In this document: piece by piece, positions 1 to 15,400 of the stretch
Layout: the number at the start of each line of letters is the position of its first letter
How positions within the stretch are numbered: the stretch's first letter is position 1
NCBI GenBank assembly: GCA_023846275.1
Contig: JAIUJO010000084.1
Span: forward strand, 1,163,487-1,227,486
From: Vanilla planifolia
Lineage: Eukaryota; Streptophyta; Magnoliopsida; Asparagales; Orchidaceae
DNA length: 64,000 nt
Direction of reading: 5' to 3'
Translations under genes and position numbers: made by a program
The notes under the pieces: generated by a model
What the model saw: only the letters and a program-made list of their open reading frames with translations
Database searches by the model: none
Told to the model about the DNA's origin: nothing

Positions 1-1009
1 TATTATTTATTTTATCTTAATGAGAGCATCTTTTAAATTACTAGAAAATATCAAATTAAATGAGCATCAATAATAATAAATTATTATTTTAATATTTAGT
101 AAATATACAATAAGGTCAAAATGTGTTGAGCTAGACCAAAGGAATACAAGCAAGTTAAAATAATTTAAAAGTCACACAAAAGAAGATTTAGAGTTATATA
201 ATAAAATAATCGAATACAAAAATTTATCCAAATGACATAAATCGTATGGGAAAGTTTCTTTCCAAGATACTATCAAGCCTGAGTTTAGCAACCTTGATCA
301 TTAAATAGGGTATAAATAAAAATGTCCTATAAAAAATGCCAAAACCATAAAACAATATTAATAAAATATAGAACTAAATATTAAGTTAGATATAACATAT
401 GAAGACAAGTTTAACAGCATTGATTTTATCTTGATGTAGTCTTATTTGGAATTACATTTTATTTGCATGATAAAGAAGTAGAAATAAAAATAATTCATTA
501 TTTTTATTACAATTAAAATAATATTGAAATTTAAATGGGATAAATTGAAGCAATATAATAAATTAAAATCAAGGCAATGTATATCATATAAGAAGGGAGA
601 TTTAGAGCACAAAGTAATATCATAAAATCAATGAATAAAATTTGAAAAATTAGTTTAATTATTTTAAAAAATATCTTTTCAAATACTATGGAGTTCAAGT
701 GTAATATTCCAAATACTCAAATCATGCATGAATAAAAGAACCTCTTTTAGGCTCTAAAAATCCTAAATATGCCACTTCTAAAAGTATTAAAATAAATTTT
801 TAATTTGATGGAACTCTTTGAGAAGAGTTCAAGGTCATTCGTTTCCTCTTAAATGGATCTTTTATGGATTTATAATAAATTACAATGTCTTTGTATGGTC
901 CCAATCAAAGTTATTTTTAATTATTACAAATTACATGTAAATCAAAGTGTCATTTAACACTTGAAAATTTTGAGAAAAAAATTATAAAAATTAATATTTG
1001 ATATGACCT

Positions 1010-1046
1010 ATCGAGATGAATCCGACAACTTTTGTTTCATCTAAAT
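1010..1046 (+). repeat. Satellite inverted repeat 2 (ATCGAGATGA ... TCATCT)
   Basis: ATCGAGATGA at 1,010-1,019 faces TCATCTAAAT at 1,037-1,046; 8 of 10 positions pair. The consensus built from many monomers reads ATCGAGATGA-N17-TCATCTCGAT, a 10-base perfect stem with a loop of about 17 bases (AGTCCAATGACATTTGT-like). Confidence 0.55.
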
Positions 1047-4000
1047 TAGACCTTATTTTGAATTACCTTGAGAAATCTAACTAAAAAAACTTTAGTAATA
1101 AAGAATTCTTCTTTTAATCTTTAGTGAATTTTTATTGAATCAAGCATGAGATAAATCAATGTAATGTAACACCAAAAAAGAGTAATGCAAAGGTAAAAAA
1201 AGAAGAGATTTAGAATTACAAATAAATATAAAAAACTAAAAGCAAAAAATATCAAAAAATAAGATGAATTGTAAGGGAAGATTCTTTCAAATATAATAGG
1301 GAGATCTACTATAAGTTCCTCAATAGTCAAAAAATGTGCCAACTGACATGTCTTGTAAATAATATTTAAAATCTTAAAAAATAGTACATATAGATATATA
1401 CCTATCTATTTAATATTAACTTCATACAATTCATCAACCTAAGCCCAATGATGTTTTGTTATATCTATATATCACCGTGTTTGGAATAACTATGAATTTC
1501 TATTGGGATAATAATAAGTTATGATAAATTTTTATTTTTGTATTAAGTAAATATAGTTTAAATTATAAATCATAAAAATAAATGAAATGTATAGAATCAA
1601 ATCAAAGTGTTGTAGAGGTTAGATTTAAAGTTACTAGTATTATATAAAAATCAAAGCAAAAAATGAAAACATTAAATATGTTGTATAAGAAAATTGCATA
1701 CTAATATATCGAGAAGAATCAACACACCATCCATAATTTCTAAATAAGAAAAAACCTGAATGCTTCGTAAAATGTGAAAAACATTAAATATAATTTATTT
1801 TGAAAAATAAAAAATAAATAAATACTTAATTTGATATTGCTCTTTGAAATCTTATAGATTTCTACAATAAAAAAGCATTACAAAGCATGATATTTTAATG
1901 TTAAGTAAATATATGTTAAAGCTAAAATATTATAAACTTAATTTAATATCATGAAATAAAAGCGATGTCATGGTCACAATAGAGGAAATTTAGAATTTCA
2001 TAGTAGCGTAACGAAATAAAAATGAACAGTTTGAAGAAATGTGACAAATTGTATTGGAAAGTTTTATTTTGAGAATACATAAGAGTTCGAGTGCAACATT
2101 CTCATTTATCAATTAAGATATGATTTGAAATGTCTCATAAAGCATACAAAAATTATGTAAAATAAAAATATTAAATATATAAATTGGAATATATAATTTA
2201 ATAGAGTCTACTGACATGAGTCTAAGAATAATTTTTTGATTTCAATCAGACCTCATTTGAAATATTATGAATTACCAAAGTAAATAAGCATAAATAATAA
2301 TAGATTATTATCTTTATATTATGAAAATATATATACTGAAGTTGAAATCATACCATTTAAAATGTTCTAATATAGCCAAGTTAAATAAATCGAAAGGTCA
2401 TTTAAGTTGATATTTCAAGTACTAACAAAAATATGTCATAAATAAAGCAAAAAAATTGAAAATTAAATAATTAAAAATTATAATAATTAATATTTTAAAA
2501 ATAAATCTCATTGGGATAAGTCCAAATACATTTGTTTCATCTAGATTGGGCCTAATTTGGCAATACTCTAAATTACACAAAAAAGTGAATATTAAAGTTC
2601 AATTGAGATACTAAGGCAATGCAATATAATGAAATAAAGTTGTTGTAAGTGTCACATGGAAGAGATTTGAAAATAAATAGTAACATCCTTGATAAATCTT
2701 GTTTGGTTAACGATATCTAGTTTAACATCCTTGATCATCAAATCAAAAGTCCTATAAAATAAAATATTTCAAAAATATAAGATTGAATTTTTTTAGATAG
2801 AGCTCATTATGGCAATTCAAATAGCTTTTTTTCACCTTTATTAGTTCTCATTTAGAATTATAATGAATTTCAAAAATATAAATAAGGTAAAATAATAAAA
2901 AAGTATTATTTAAATATTAGTAAAATATGTAATAAGGCTAAAATAAAAGATAATATAATTTAATATAACTAAATCAAAGTAACATAAAATTAACATGTGG
3001 GTGGACTTAGAGTGAATAGTAATATAACCAACTAAAGAAATTATTTGGTTAATGGAATATATTGTATGAGAAAGTTGTGCCCCATGTTAATAATGGGATC
3101 AAATATAACATCCCAAATCATTTAATTCAATTAAAAATTAAGGTACCTTAAAAAGTGCCCAAACTCATTGAAACAAATTATTTAGGATTTTAAGAATCAA
3201 TATTTAATCTGATAGAGCTCAGAGAGACAATTCAAACAAAGATTGTTCTCTCTTGATTTGTCATATTTTTTAAATACTACTAAATATCATATTAACTAAG
3301 CATAAATAATAAGAAATTATTTTTTGTGTTAGGTGAATAAATGCTGAAATCATTGAACAAGAAATAATGTACGACTATAAATGTATTAAAAAGCAGGTCA
3401 GAATAATTGAAAATAAAATACCTAAAAATATAAAAAATATATATTTAATTAGATAGAGTTATTAAACTTCCTCATGTATTAAAAATATATGAATTAAATT
3501 GACTCATAACAAGAAAAAATATTGAAAAAAAATTTAAAAATTTTGAAACAAAAATTTAAATGAATAGTGTTCATTGAGATGTGTCCAACAACATTTGTTT
3601 TGCCTCAATTGGACCGCATTTGGAATACTATGAATTATGAATTTAAATGTGTAGAAATAATAATATGTTATTATTTTAATTGTAAGCAAATATAAATTAA
3701 AGAAAACTTATGAAAATTTAGAAAACATAATAGAATAACATTGGAGCAATGTAAGAGTCGTAATTGATGAGATTTAAAGTTAAGTAATAAAACAACTAAT
3801 CTAAAGCAAAGCATTTGAAGAAATGAAATAAATTTTATAAAAAGTTGCGCTCGGAGACGCTAAGGTTACCAAGTATAACATCTTCAATTTTAAAATCATC
3901 TAGAATTGTAATGTGATGTAAAAGCTTTGAAAAGTTTAAAATATAAAATATTTAAAAATATTAAAAAAATTATATGGATAAAGCTCTTTAACATGAGTCT

Positions 4001-5623
4001 ATCAACATTTGTTTCATCTGGATAAGACCTCCTTTGGAATTACTACAAATAAAAAATTTAAATCTACATAAATAAAATATAATTATTCTAATAACTTTAA
4101 AAATATATATATTTAATATTAGAAGACATGATAGTTGCATAGCAATATAGAAACTTAAAGTAAAATTTAGAAGAGAAGAGATAAATAATACGTAAAGTTG
4201 CACACAAAGTTACTAGGCAAATCAAGTGTAACATCTCGGTCATCAAATCAAGTATGAATAAAAATTTCTCATAAAGCATTCCAAAACAATAGAAAGAAAA
4301 ATACGTCAAAATATAGAAATAAATATTTCATTAGGTAGTGCTCATTGAGACTAGTGTAATTTACTTTTTATATTCTTGATAGAACCTCATTTTCAATTTC
4401 GATGAATTGTTGAAGTAAATAAACAAAGAAATCACTAATTGCTATTTTATTGAAAGAAAATATGTATTCAACTTTTAATAAAATAAAATGAAGTAACAAA
4501 ATATAGCTAAATGAAAGCGATATAAGAGTTCTTAAGTGAAGAATTATGTTACATTATGATATGATCAAAAATTAAAGTGAAAATTTCAAACAAATGAGAT
4601 GTATTATGAAGTAAATTTATGTTCCAAGATATTAAAAATTCTAAAGAGATCGAGCATAATGTCCACATACATCAAAATTTGTATCACTTGTGTTATATCA
4701 TAAAACTTGCAAAAACACTGGAAACTATAATAATTAAAACATAAAATTGTTATTTAGTTAGATAAATCAAAATATAAGAGTTCTAACAATTTTTTTGAGT
4801 CGGTTAGACAATCTTTGGAGCCACTATTAATTAAAAAATTAAATGGTCATGAATAATAACAAATTGTTATTTTATTATTAATTAAAAATATATTAAAAAC
4901 AAAATTAGATTATTTTTAGTAACACAATATAATTAAATCAATGTTATATAAATTTATTACAAGAGAAAATTTTCAATTACATTGTAAGCGAAATAAATGA
5001 AAGTAAAACATTTGAAGACATAAGGAAGATCAAGTGCAACATCCTGTATCACGAAATCAACTTTAAATAAAAAAAATCATAAAATATTTAAAATCCATAC
5101 AAAATAAAATATTTTAAAATATAAAAATATTTACTTAGATATAGCTCATCATGATGTGTTAACCACATTTATTTTTGTTTCATTAACATCATTTTGAAAT
5201 AATCCAATTTACCAAAGATAACAAATACAAACAAAAGTAAATTATAATTTTTAAAAAACTAAATATGTTTTAAAATTGAAATAACTTAAATTGATGCATT
5301 GTGATATATTATAATCAAAGTAATGCAAAAGATACATGAGAGGAGATTTAGAGTTTCATAATAATATAACCAAACCAAAATGTAAGATTTTGAAAAATTA
5401 TGTAAGAACAAAAAAGCCTTATAAGGAATTATAAAACCTTAAAAAATTAGATATTTCAAAATATAAGTGTGAATATTTTATTAGATGTAACAAATCAATA
5501 AGAGTCGAATGACATTTACGTTTTTTCTTTTGTCCTCATTTCCAAATTGGTATAATTTAGAAACTTAAATAAATGTAAATAATAATGCATCATTATTTTA
5601 TTATTATGTAGATGTATGTATAA

Positions 5624-5646
5624 ATATATATATATATATATATATA
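5624..5646. repeat. (AT)n microsatellite inside a satellite monomer
   Basis: About 11 AT dinucleotides sit where the monomer consensus reads GTAAATATATATTAAAG, so it is a local expansion of a TA-rich stretch already present in the repeat. Confidence 0.9.
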
Positions 5647-6830
5647 AATGCTTGAATGAGATAAATTGAAATAATATAATAACACAAAATAAAAGTGGTG
5701 TAAGTGTCACACAATAAAAGATTTAGAGTCTTATAGTATTAAAACTAAGCCTATGTTAAAAATGTGAAAATATTGGATTAATCATATGGGAAAGTTCAAT
5801 TCTATGATACTGAGGAGTTTGTGTTTAACATCTTGGATCATTAAATCTAGTACAAATCAAAATATTTTGTAAAGCATGAAAAAATCTTGTAAACTAAAAT
5901 ATTTATAAGATAAAAAATTATTATTTAATTTATATTTATCTTGATAGATAAATCCAAATCGTTGTGCCATAATGGTCACATGATAGAAGAATGAGAAATA
6001 CTTAGTAATATAACCATATGAAAAAGAAAAAGTGGAAAAATGAGAAAAATTATGGAGGAAGGTTGTAATCAAAGATATCCGCAATATTCTTAATTATTTG
6101 AATTAGGTCAAAATTAAAATATCTCATAAAGCATGCAAAGGCTAAATAAAATAACATATTAAAAATAGAAAAAAAATTAATTTGTTGGAGACTAACATAG
6201 TGAGTCCAATGAGTTATGAAAATTACTTTAGAAGTAATAAATTTTCGTAAGAAGTTTGTAAAAACCATAAAGAATAAAAATTAGTATTTAAACTTTTTTA
6301 TGTAATAAAGTTGTGTTTAATGATGCTTGTTTCATTAGGATCAAATCTTATTTTGAATTACTACAATTAACAAAAATTAAATAAGAAAAATAATAATCAA
6401 TTATTATTTTAATATTAAGGAAAAATATGTTAATGGTGAAATGAGATAAATCAAAAAGTGCAATATAACCAAATCAACGTGAATCTTGCATAATAGTAGG
6501 ATTAGAGTTTTGTAGGCATATACTCAAATTAAAGTAAACCATTTGATAAAATGTGATAAATAGAATGAGAAAGCATCATTCCAAGAAAGTAAGGAAATCA
6601 TTCACGACATCCTTAATCTTAAAACCCAGTAGAAATGAAAAAAACATATAAAGCAAGCCAAAATCATAAAAAGCTAAAATATTTTATCATATAAAAATCA
6701 AGTGTTAATGTATATGGTCAGTCGACATAAGTCCAATGAAGCTTTTTTTCCTCTTTAATGCACTTTTTCTATAATTAGTATGAATTACCAATATAAATGA
6801 CAATAAAAATTGATAGATCATTATTCTAGT

Positions 6831-6835
<5 letters not shown>

Positions 6836-6871
<36 letters not shown>
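6836..6871. repeat. (AT)n microsatellite inside a satellite monomer
   Basis: This 36-base uninterrupted AT run is the longest in the window. It lies in the same monomer phase as the runs at 5,624 and 43,688, just before TTAATGCTAAAA and motif A. Confidence 0.95.
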
Positions 6872-6875
<4 letters not shown>

Positions 6876-9440
6876 GCTAAAAAGAGGTAAATTACACCAA
6901 TGTAATATAACCAAATAAAAATAATATAAATGTCAAAATTTGAAGCAAAAATCTTGAAAAGATAACATAAATTTTGCAAGAAATTTAAATTTTAAGATAT
7001 TAAGAACATCAAGTGCAACTTCTCCAGTCATTAGACCAAGTATGAATCAAAATAACTCATCAATTAATCAAAATCCAAGAAAAAAAAATTTATAAAAATA
7101 TCAAATTAAATATTTAATTAAGTGAGCTTGATGATTCGAGTCGAACAATGTTTGTTGGACCTTGATTGAACCTTATTTAGAATTTTCATGTATTACCAAA
7201 TAAATAATAATAAAAATCAACAATAGTTATATTAATTAAATATGTACAACAATTAGAAAGGTAAAAATTCATTAAATATAATAAAACGTGCACAAAGTGA
7301 TGTAAAAATCGCACTAGAGGAGGACTAGAGTTTCTTAGTAATATAATCAAATGATTGTAGAAATTTTCTATAAAATAAGATAATTTGTGAGTGAATGTTG
7401 TATGAAAAGTACTAAGGACATCAAGTTTAAAATTTTCAAAAATAAAATTACATAAAAAAACATAATAATTCATAGTGTCCAAAAAATATAAAAAATTAAA
7501 TATTTTAAAATATGTAAAATAAATTTTTTAACATGATAGAGACCAAAGAAACTAGTCCAAGCAGATTTGTTTCATTTCCATGAAACAACCATTGCAATTA
7601 TAGAAAATTATCAAAGGAAATAAAAGCTAACAAATTGCTATATTATTATTAAGAGGATATAGATTAAGGTTAAAATGAGATAAAACAAAGAAATATAATA
7701 TTTTCAAATAAAATCAATGTAATGCACACACTATAAATGATTTAGTGATACATATTAATAAAACCAAAACAAATAAAATTTTTTAAGAAATGAACTCAAT
7801 TGCTTAAGAAAATTATTTTCCGTGTTACTAGGGAGATTGAATAGACTTGCTCGATTATCAAATTTTATATGAATTGAAATGGTTCATAAAGCATTATAAA
7901 ATTATAAAAAGTAAAAAACACGAAAATATAATAAAACAAATTTTAAATTTGTGACACCTTCATCTGGTCTCAATTGTAATTATAGGAAATTAACAGAGTA
8001 AATAAGCACAAAAATAATAATTAATTATTATTTAAAATTAATTAAATATATATTTCAATCAAAATATGATAAATTGTGACAATATAATATAAAATACAAA
8101 ATACTTTTAAAGGTCACATTATAAGAGAATAAATGTTATTTAGCAACATAACCAAATAAAAGGAAAACATTTGAACAAATAAGATAAATTTTATGGGAAA
8201 GTTACATTAAAATATATTAAGTAAATCAAGTGTGACATCCACAATTATAAAATTAAATATAGATAAAAATGTTTTAAAAAGAGTGTTGAATTTAAAAAAA
8301 ATAAAATTTTTAAAAATTTAACAATGAATATTTAATTTGATAGAGCTCCAAAAGTTGAGTCTCATGACATTTGTCTCATCACGATCAATTATAATTTTTA
8401 AATTTTATAAATTACAAAATTAAGAATGGATAAATAATTAAAAAATTATTATTTTTAAATTAATAAAATATATAATATAATTGAAATTTAATAAATCAAA
8501 GCATTGTAATATAAAATAATCAAAGAAACGTAAAGGTCGTGTGATAAAAGAGTTACTATTTCATAATATCATAACCAAACCAAACAAAACCCTCAAGTAC
8601 TAAATTAATTTATACTAGAAAGCTTAAGGATTATAGATTAGGAAAAATATCAAGAGCAATAGTCCTATTCACGAAATGGTCTATGAAATAAAATACCCCA
8701 CAAAGTTTATAAAAACACTAGAAAATAAAATATTTTAATAGGAAAAATTGGTTATTTAATTAGATCAAGCTCCTTAAGTTGAGTGAAACGATGTTTGTTT
8801 ATTTTGTAAAAAACTTTGTTTGGAATTATGATGACTTAACAAATTAATTAAACATAAATAACATAAAATTCTTTTTTTGATAATAAGTAAATAAATATGA
8901 TAAATCTGAAATGAGATAAATTTAAATGGCATAACATAAACAAAGCAATTTGATTTTTTTGTCATATAAGAGAATAATTAGCATTTGATTGCAATATAAT
9001 GAACTCTAAAAAAAATATTTAAATCAATGTGATAAATAATATGTTCAAGGGCCATTCAAAAAAAGTGAGGAAGATTAAATATGACATCCTCAATCATCAA
9101 ATTAAGAATGAATCAAATTGTCTAATAAAATATACCAAAATGACAAAGAAATATGGATAAAAAATAAAAATAAATAATTAGTTGGACATAACTCACAGAA
9201 AGTCCAACAACACTTACAATTAAAAAAATAAAAAAATAATTTTATTTTTGAAATTTAAATAAATCTATGTTAAAGTTCAATGAGATAAATTAAAGCAATG
9301 TAATAAAACCAAATCAAAGCTATGTCAATGTCACAAGAGAGGTTATTTAGAGTGCATTGTAATATGACAAAATTCAAGCAAACAAATTTCAAAAATAATA
9401 TAGGTTGTATAGAAAAATTATCATTCTTACATGCTAAGGA

Positions 9441-9463
9441 GATTGAATGTAACATTCTCAATC
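9441..9463 (+). repeat. Satellite inverted repeat 1, pairing state TG/CA
   Basis: GATTGA and TCAATC face each other across an 11-base spacer containing TGTAACATT. The consensus arms are GATCGAG and CTCGATC; both arms have lost their CpG here, but the changes still pair. Confidence 0.6.
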
Positions 9464-12400
9464 ATGATAACGAATAATAAAAAAAAAGCTTCTTCTAGGC
9501 TTTTAAACTCCTAAATATAACATATTTAAAATTACTAAAATGAATATTTAATTTTATAGAGCTCTTTAAGTAGTGTTCAATAATGTTTGCTTCCTCTTGA
9601 ATGGACTTCTTAGTGATTCACAACGAATTATCAAAGTAAATAAACATAAATAATAAAAGGTTTTAAATTTAATTTTAAGAAATTATATATTAAAGTTTAA
9701 ATAAGATGAAGTGAAGGAATGCGTTATAACAAAATCAAAGTGATACAATGGCTGTAAGAGATAACATTTGGTGTTACATATGAATATAATCAATTATAAG
9801 AAAAAACGTTAATGAAGTGATATGTTATACAAAAAATGTGCATTCCAACATACAAGGAGATTAAGCCTACATCCTTTATTTTATCAAATATGGTAAAAAT
9901 TGAAAAGTCCCATGAAGTGTGAAAAATTGCTAGAGAATAAATTGTATAAAAAGAGCAAAAATGAAAATTTAAATGGATAGTGCTATTAAGATCAGATAAA
10001 TAACATTTGTATCTTCTTCAACAAATATTGTTTGGAATTGCGTAAAATTACAATAAAATTATGTTTAAATAATAAAAAATTATAATTTCAAAATGAGCTA
10101 AATTAAAGTAATATAACTAATTGAAAGTGATGCAAAGATTAGGCAAGAAGGGAGCTACATTTTCACATTAGTATAACAAAATCATAGAAAGAAATTTGAA
10201 GAAATAAGATAATATGCATGGAAAGTTTGTATTACATAATACTTAGGTAATTAAGTGTAACATTCTTGATCATCATATCATGTACAAAAAAAATATCTTC
10301 AAAATCAAGAAAAAATCTCAATAATAAAATATTAAAAAATAAAAATTAATATTTAATTTGATATAACTCAAACAAATGACAACAAAGATGTTTTTTAATC
10401 TTAGTTGAAACTTATTTGGAATTTATTTGTATTTTCAAAATACAAAGGCATTAATATAAATTAATTCAAATTTTAATATGAATAAAATATATATTTATGT
10501 TGATGAATAGTAAAGGAAAGCAATGTAATATATCTAAACCACAACTAAACAAATGTCACATGATGAGAGATCTAATGTTACATAATAATATTTTCTAATG
10601 AGGGCTAACATTTTAAGAAACTGGCTAAATTGTATGAAAAAGTAACATTTAGAGATAATATATATATAGTGTAAAATCATTAGTCATCCAGTCATGATAG
10701 AATCAAAATATCTCATAAAACAATCCAAAAAGTATGAAAAAATATCTAAAAAAAAATTTAATATTTAATTAGAAAAAACTTGTCAAGGTAAGTCCATAAA
10801 TGTTTGTTGGACCTCGATCAAACCTCTAATGGAATGTTTATAAATTAACAAAGTAATTATTGTTAAATAAAAAAATATCATTTTAATATTAAGTATTTAT
10901 TAAAGTTGAAATGAGAAACATTAAAGGAAGATACTGATGCAACATCAAAGTCACATAGAAGTTGCACAAAAGAAGAATTATTGTTACATATTAATATAAG
11001 AAAATTAAAATAAATAATTACAAAAGTTAAAATAAATTATATTGTAAAGTTATATTCCATGATACTTAAATCATCAAGAATAACAACCTCTATTTTGAAA
11101 TGTGTTGTGACTCAAAATATCTAATAATGCATAACAAAAATTTAAAAAATAAAATTGTTTATAATATAAAAATAAATCTTTACTTGGATGGAGCTCATAA
11201 AGAATAGTTTAATGATTTTTCTTCCATATTGATCGAGACTTTCTTGGAGTAAATGTGTATTAAGAGTTTAAATAGTAATACATAATAATAAATTCTTTTT
11301 TAAATCTTATGTAAATGTATATAAAACATATAGCTAGATAAATTAGGGTAAATTAAAACAACTAAGACATAACAATATAAATACTATACGAGAAGAGATT
11401 TAGAGTTACATAGTAATATTATAAAATTAAAAAATTGAGTGAAATAAAAGATATTGTGTAAGAAAGTGTATTCTAAGACACTAAAGAAATTGAGTGTGAC
11501 ATCTTCAATCATCAAATCAGGTACTACTGAAAATGCCTTATAAATATTTCAAAAACTTTAAAAATAAATGTAAAAAGTAATAAAAATTATTTCTTTATTA
11601 GACAGAGCTCATTAGGAAATTATTATTTAATGTTAAACAAATATATATTAAAGCTAAAATAATATAATTTTAAACATTATAAAGTAACCAAGTGAATGCA
11701 ATGTAAAGGTCATTTAGTAGGGTACTTAGAGTTACATAGTAATATAGCTAAATCTAAACTAAGAATTTAAAACTTTAGATATATTATCTGAGAAAGTTGT
11801 ATACCAAGATGCTACAGATTTTAAGTGTACTATCCTAGATCATAAAATCATGTACATATAGAAATGTCTCATAAAGAGTGCAAAAACACTATTAAATAGA
11901 ATAATTGAGACATAAAAATAAATGTTTAGATGGATAATGCTAACTGAGATAAGTTTAATAAGATTTGTTACATCTCGATTAAATCTTGTTTTTAATACTA
12001 CAAATTATCAAAATATCAAACATAAGCATTGACAAGTTATTATTTTAATGGTAAGGCAATATATAATAAAGCTTAAAATTGATAAATTGAAGTAATGTAA
12101 AATAACCAAATAAAAACTTTATGATTTTCACATGAGAAACATTTTATTTTGTATCCAGATGAGACAAAAGCAAAGAAAAAAATTTTTATGAAATGAGATA
12201 AATTATATATGAAGGTTACATTTGAAGTAAATACGGAGATTGTGTGTAACATCATCAATTACTAAATCAGGTATGAATAGAAATATCAATAACCTTACCA
12301 AAAGAATAGAAAATAAAATATTTAAAAATATTAAAAAATAATTTGATTGTCTAGATTTTATCAAAATGAGTTCAATGTCATTTGTTCCATCTCAATTAGA

Positions 12401-15400
12401 AGACATAAAGAAGTTTTATGAATTACAAAATTAAAAATGCATAAATAATAGTAATTCATTATTTAAATATTAAACAATAAATAAAGCTTTGTGTTATAAA
12501 AAAATCAAAGTCATATTAAGCTCATACAAAAAGAGATTTATAGTTACTTAATTATATAAACAAATCAAAGTGAAAAATTTTAGAAAATGATGAAAACTTT
12601 ACAAGATTTTTTTAATTTAAAGATACCAAGATGATCGAGCATAACATCCTTAATCATTACATCTGTAAAAAACTATATCACTCAAAAAGCAATAAAGAAC
12701 ACTAAAAAGTAATAATTTTAAAATAAAAAGGACATATTTAATTTTTTATAGTTCATTGGAATGAATCAAAGGATGATTGTTTTGTCTAAATAGAGTTGCC
12801 TTTGCAACTCTTATTAATTACAAAGTAAGCATATATAATAATAAATTATTATTTTAAATATTACACAAATATATATTAGAGCTAAAAATATTATCAATTA
12901 AAATAATATATCATTAACACAACAGATCATTTAGAGTTATATAGTTGTATGACCAAATAAAAGCAAATGAATTTATGAAATGAGAAATTGTGACCTAAAA
13001 TTGCACTTGAAGACGTTAAGGACATGAACTGTGATATCCTCCTTCATTAAATTTGTCACAAATAAAATTGCCTTAAAAAGAAATAAAAAACATTAAAAAA
13101 TAAAATAGTTCTCATTATTAAAGGCATTATTTAGTTGGATAAAGCAGGTCGAGTTGGATCTTACATCATTATTTCATCTTAATTAGATATTGTTTTTTAT
13201 TACTATGAATTACAAAAATAAGATGACATTAATAATAAAGTATTATTATTTCAATACGAAGTAAATATATTTTAATAGTGAGATGAGGTAAATTGAAGAA
13301 ATCTAATAATACCAAAATAAAGCACTATAGACATCACATGAGAGAAGATTTAGAGTTAATAGTAATATAATAAAATCAATCTGAAGGCTTTGAAGAAATG
13401 AGATTAATTGCATAAGAAAGTTATCTCTAAAGATACTAAGTTGATTAAATGCAACATTATCACTTGTCAAACGAAGTACTAATCAAAATATTCCATAAAT
13501 CATGCAAAAAGCATTGAAAATTAAATATTTAAAAATATAATAATAATTATTTAATTAGTAGAGCACACTAAGATGAGCCAAATGATGTTTATTTCATCTA
13601 GATTGGACAAAGTTTTCTGGAACCACAAATTATGAAAACAAAAAAAAAAAAAGAGACAATAAAATGTTATTTTAATACAAAGTGAATATATATAAAGCAA
13701 AAAAAGGAAAAATTAAAGTAATGTAGTATAGCAAAATAACATGTCTTGAAAACATGACGTAAGTGGAGATAAAGAGATATGTAGTAATATCATAAAATTA
13801 AAGAGAAAAAAATTAAGAAGAAATTAATTAAATTCTATAACAAAAATTGCATTCAAAGATAATAAGAAGATATAGTGTAACATCTCTGATCATCTAATCA
13901 AGTGTCAATCAAAATGTCTAATAAAAACATGTAAAAGTCCAACAAAAAAAAATATTTGTAAATATAAATATGAATATTTTTCTAGATATAGCTCATTATA
14001 GAAATTTATGTAACATATTCTTTTCATCTTGGTAAATTCTTATTTAGAATTAAAATAAATTTTAAAAATAAAAAAGTACAAATAATTAAATAATATTTTC
14101 CTTAATATTAACAAAATATATATTAAAACAAAAATAAAAGAAATTAAAATAGTTTAATATAACTAAATAAAAGCAATGTAGAAGACATTGAGTGATTAGG
14201 TATGTGAGCAAATCAAAGCAAAACAATTAGTGAAATTAAATGTATTATATGTGAATCTTGCATTCTGTGTAAGAAGATTGAGTATAACATAGTTGATTTA
14301 CAAAACAAATACAAATTAAGGCTCCTCATAAAAGTACACAAAACTCCAAGAAAGTAAAATACTTAAGAATGTCAAAAACAAAAATTTAATTGGATAGAGC
14401 TCACAAGAGTGACTCCAACAATGATTTTTTATCAACATTGGTTCAAATTTAGAATTTCTAATAATTACCTCAATAATTAGGCATAAATAATATTAAATTA
14501 TTTTTTTTACTTTAGGTAAAAATTTATTAAAACTAAAATGAAACAAATGGAGGCAATATAAGTAAATTGAAGTGATATAATAGGAAATTTTGAAGAGATC
14601 TTCAATTTCAGAGAATTATAAGGAAATCAAAACATAATATTTGAAGAAATGTCATAATAATATGGAAAAAATTTAAATTTATGATAATCAAAAGATCCAG
14701 TGTAGCATCTTCAATTGTGAAATCACGTGGAAATGAAAATACCATTTAAAATTTGCTAAAATACTAAAATAAATATTTCAATATATAAAAATAAATATTT
14801 AATTTTTTAAAACTTACTGATTTAAGTCCAAGATGTTTCTTTCATCTCAATTGAACCAAGTCTACAATAACTATGGATTTTATTAGTAATAAGCACAAAT
14901 AATAGGAAATTATTGTATTAGGGTTAGGTAAAAATATAAAAACTAAAGAAACACAACACATGAAATCAAACCCATATAGGGGTCACACTTGATGAGACCT
15001 ATAGCTTCATATGAGTATAACCAAAGTAAAACAAAAAATTTGAATAATTGAATAAATTATTCAAGAAAGTAGCATTCTTACATACTACAGAGATCTAGTG
15101 AACATCATTGATTGACAAATTGAAATGCCTCATAAAATTTTAAAAAACATAGAAATTAAATAATTATAAACTCACAAAGTAATAAGAAGTTGTATATACC
15201 ACTTTGAGTTGGATGCAACAACATTTTGTTTCTTCTCAAATAAATCTAATAAGGTATTGCTTTTTTTTTTAAAATATAAAGTATAAATAATAATAAATTA
15301 TATTTGAAAAAAGGAGATAAATTGATGCAATATTATGTAACCAAATATGCATAATATAAAGATCACATAAGAGGAGAAAAAAAGTATCCTTATAAAATAA

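Noticed and set aside
7186..7482. 98-codon - strand open frame
   Set aside because: It is a chance extension of the T-rich reading frame that recurs in the monomer; it has no known domain, and the matching part in other copies is broken.
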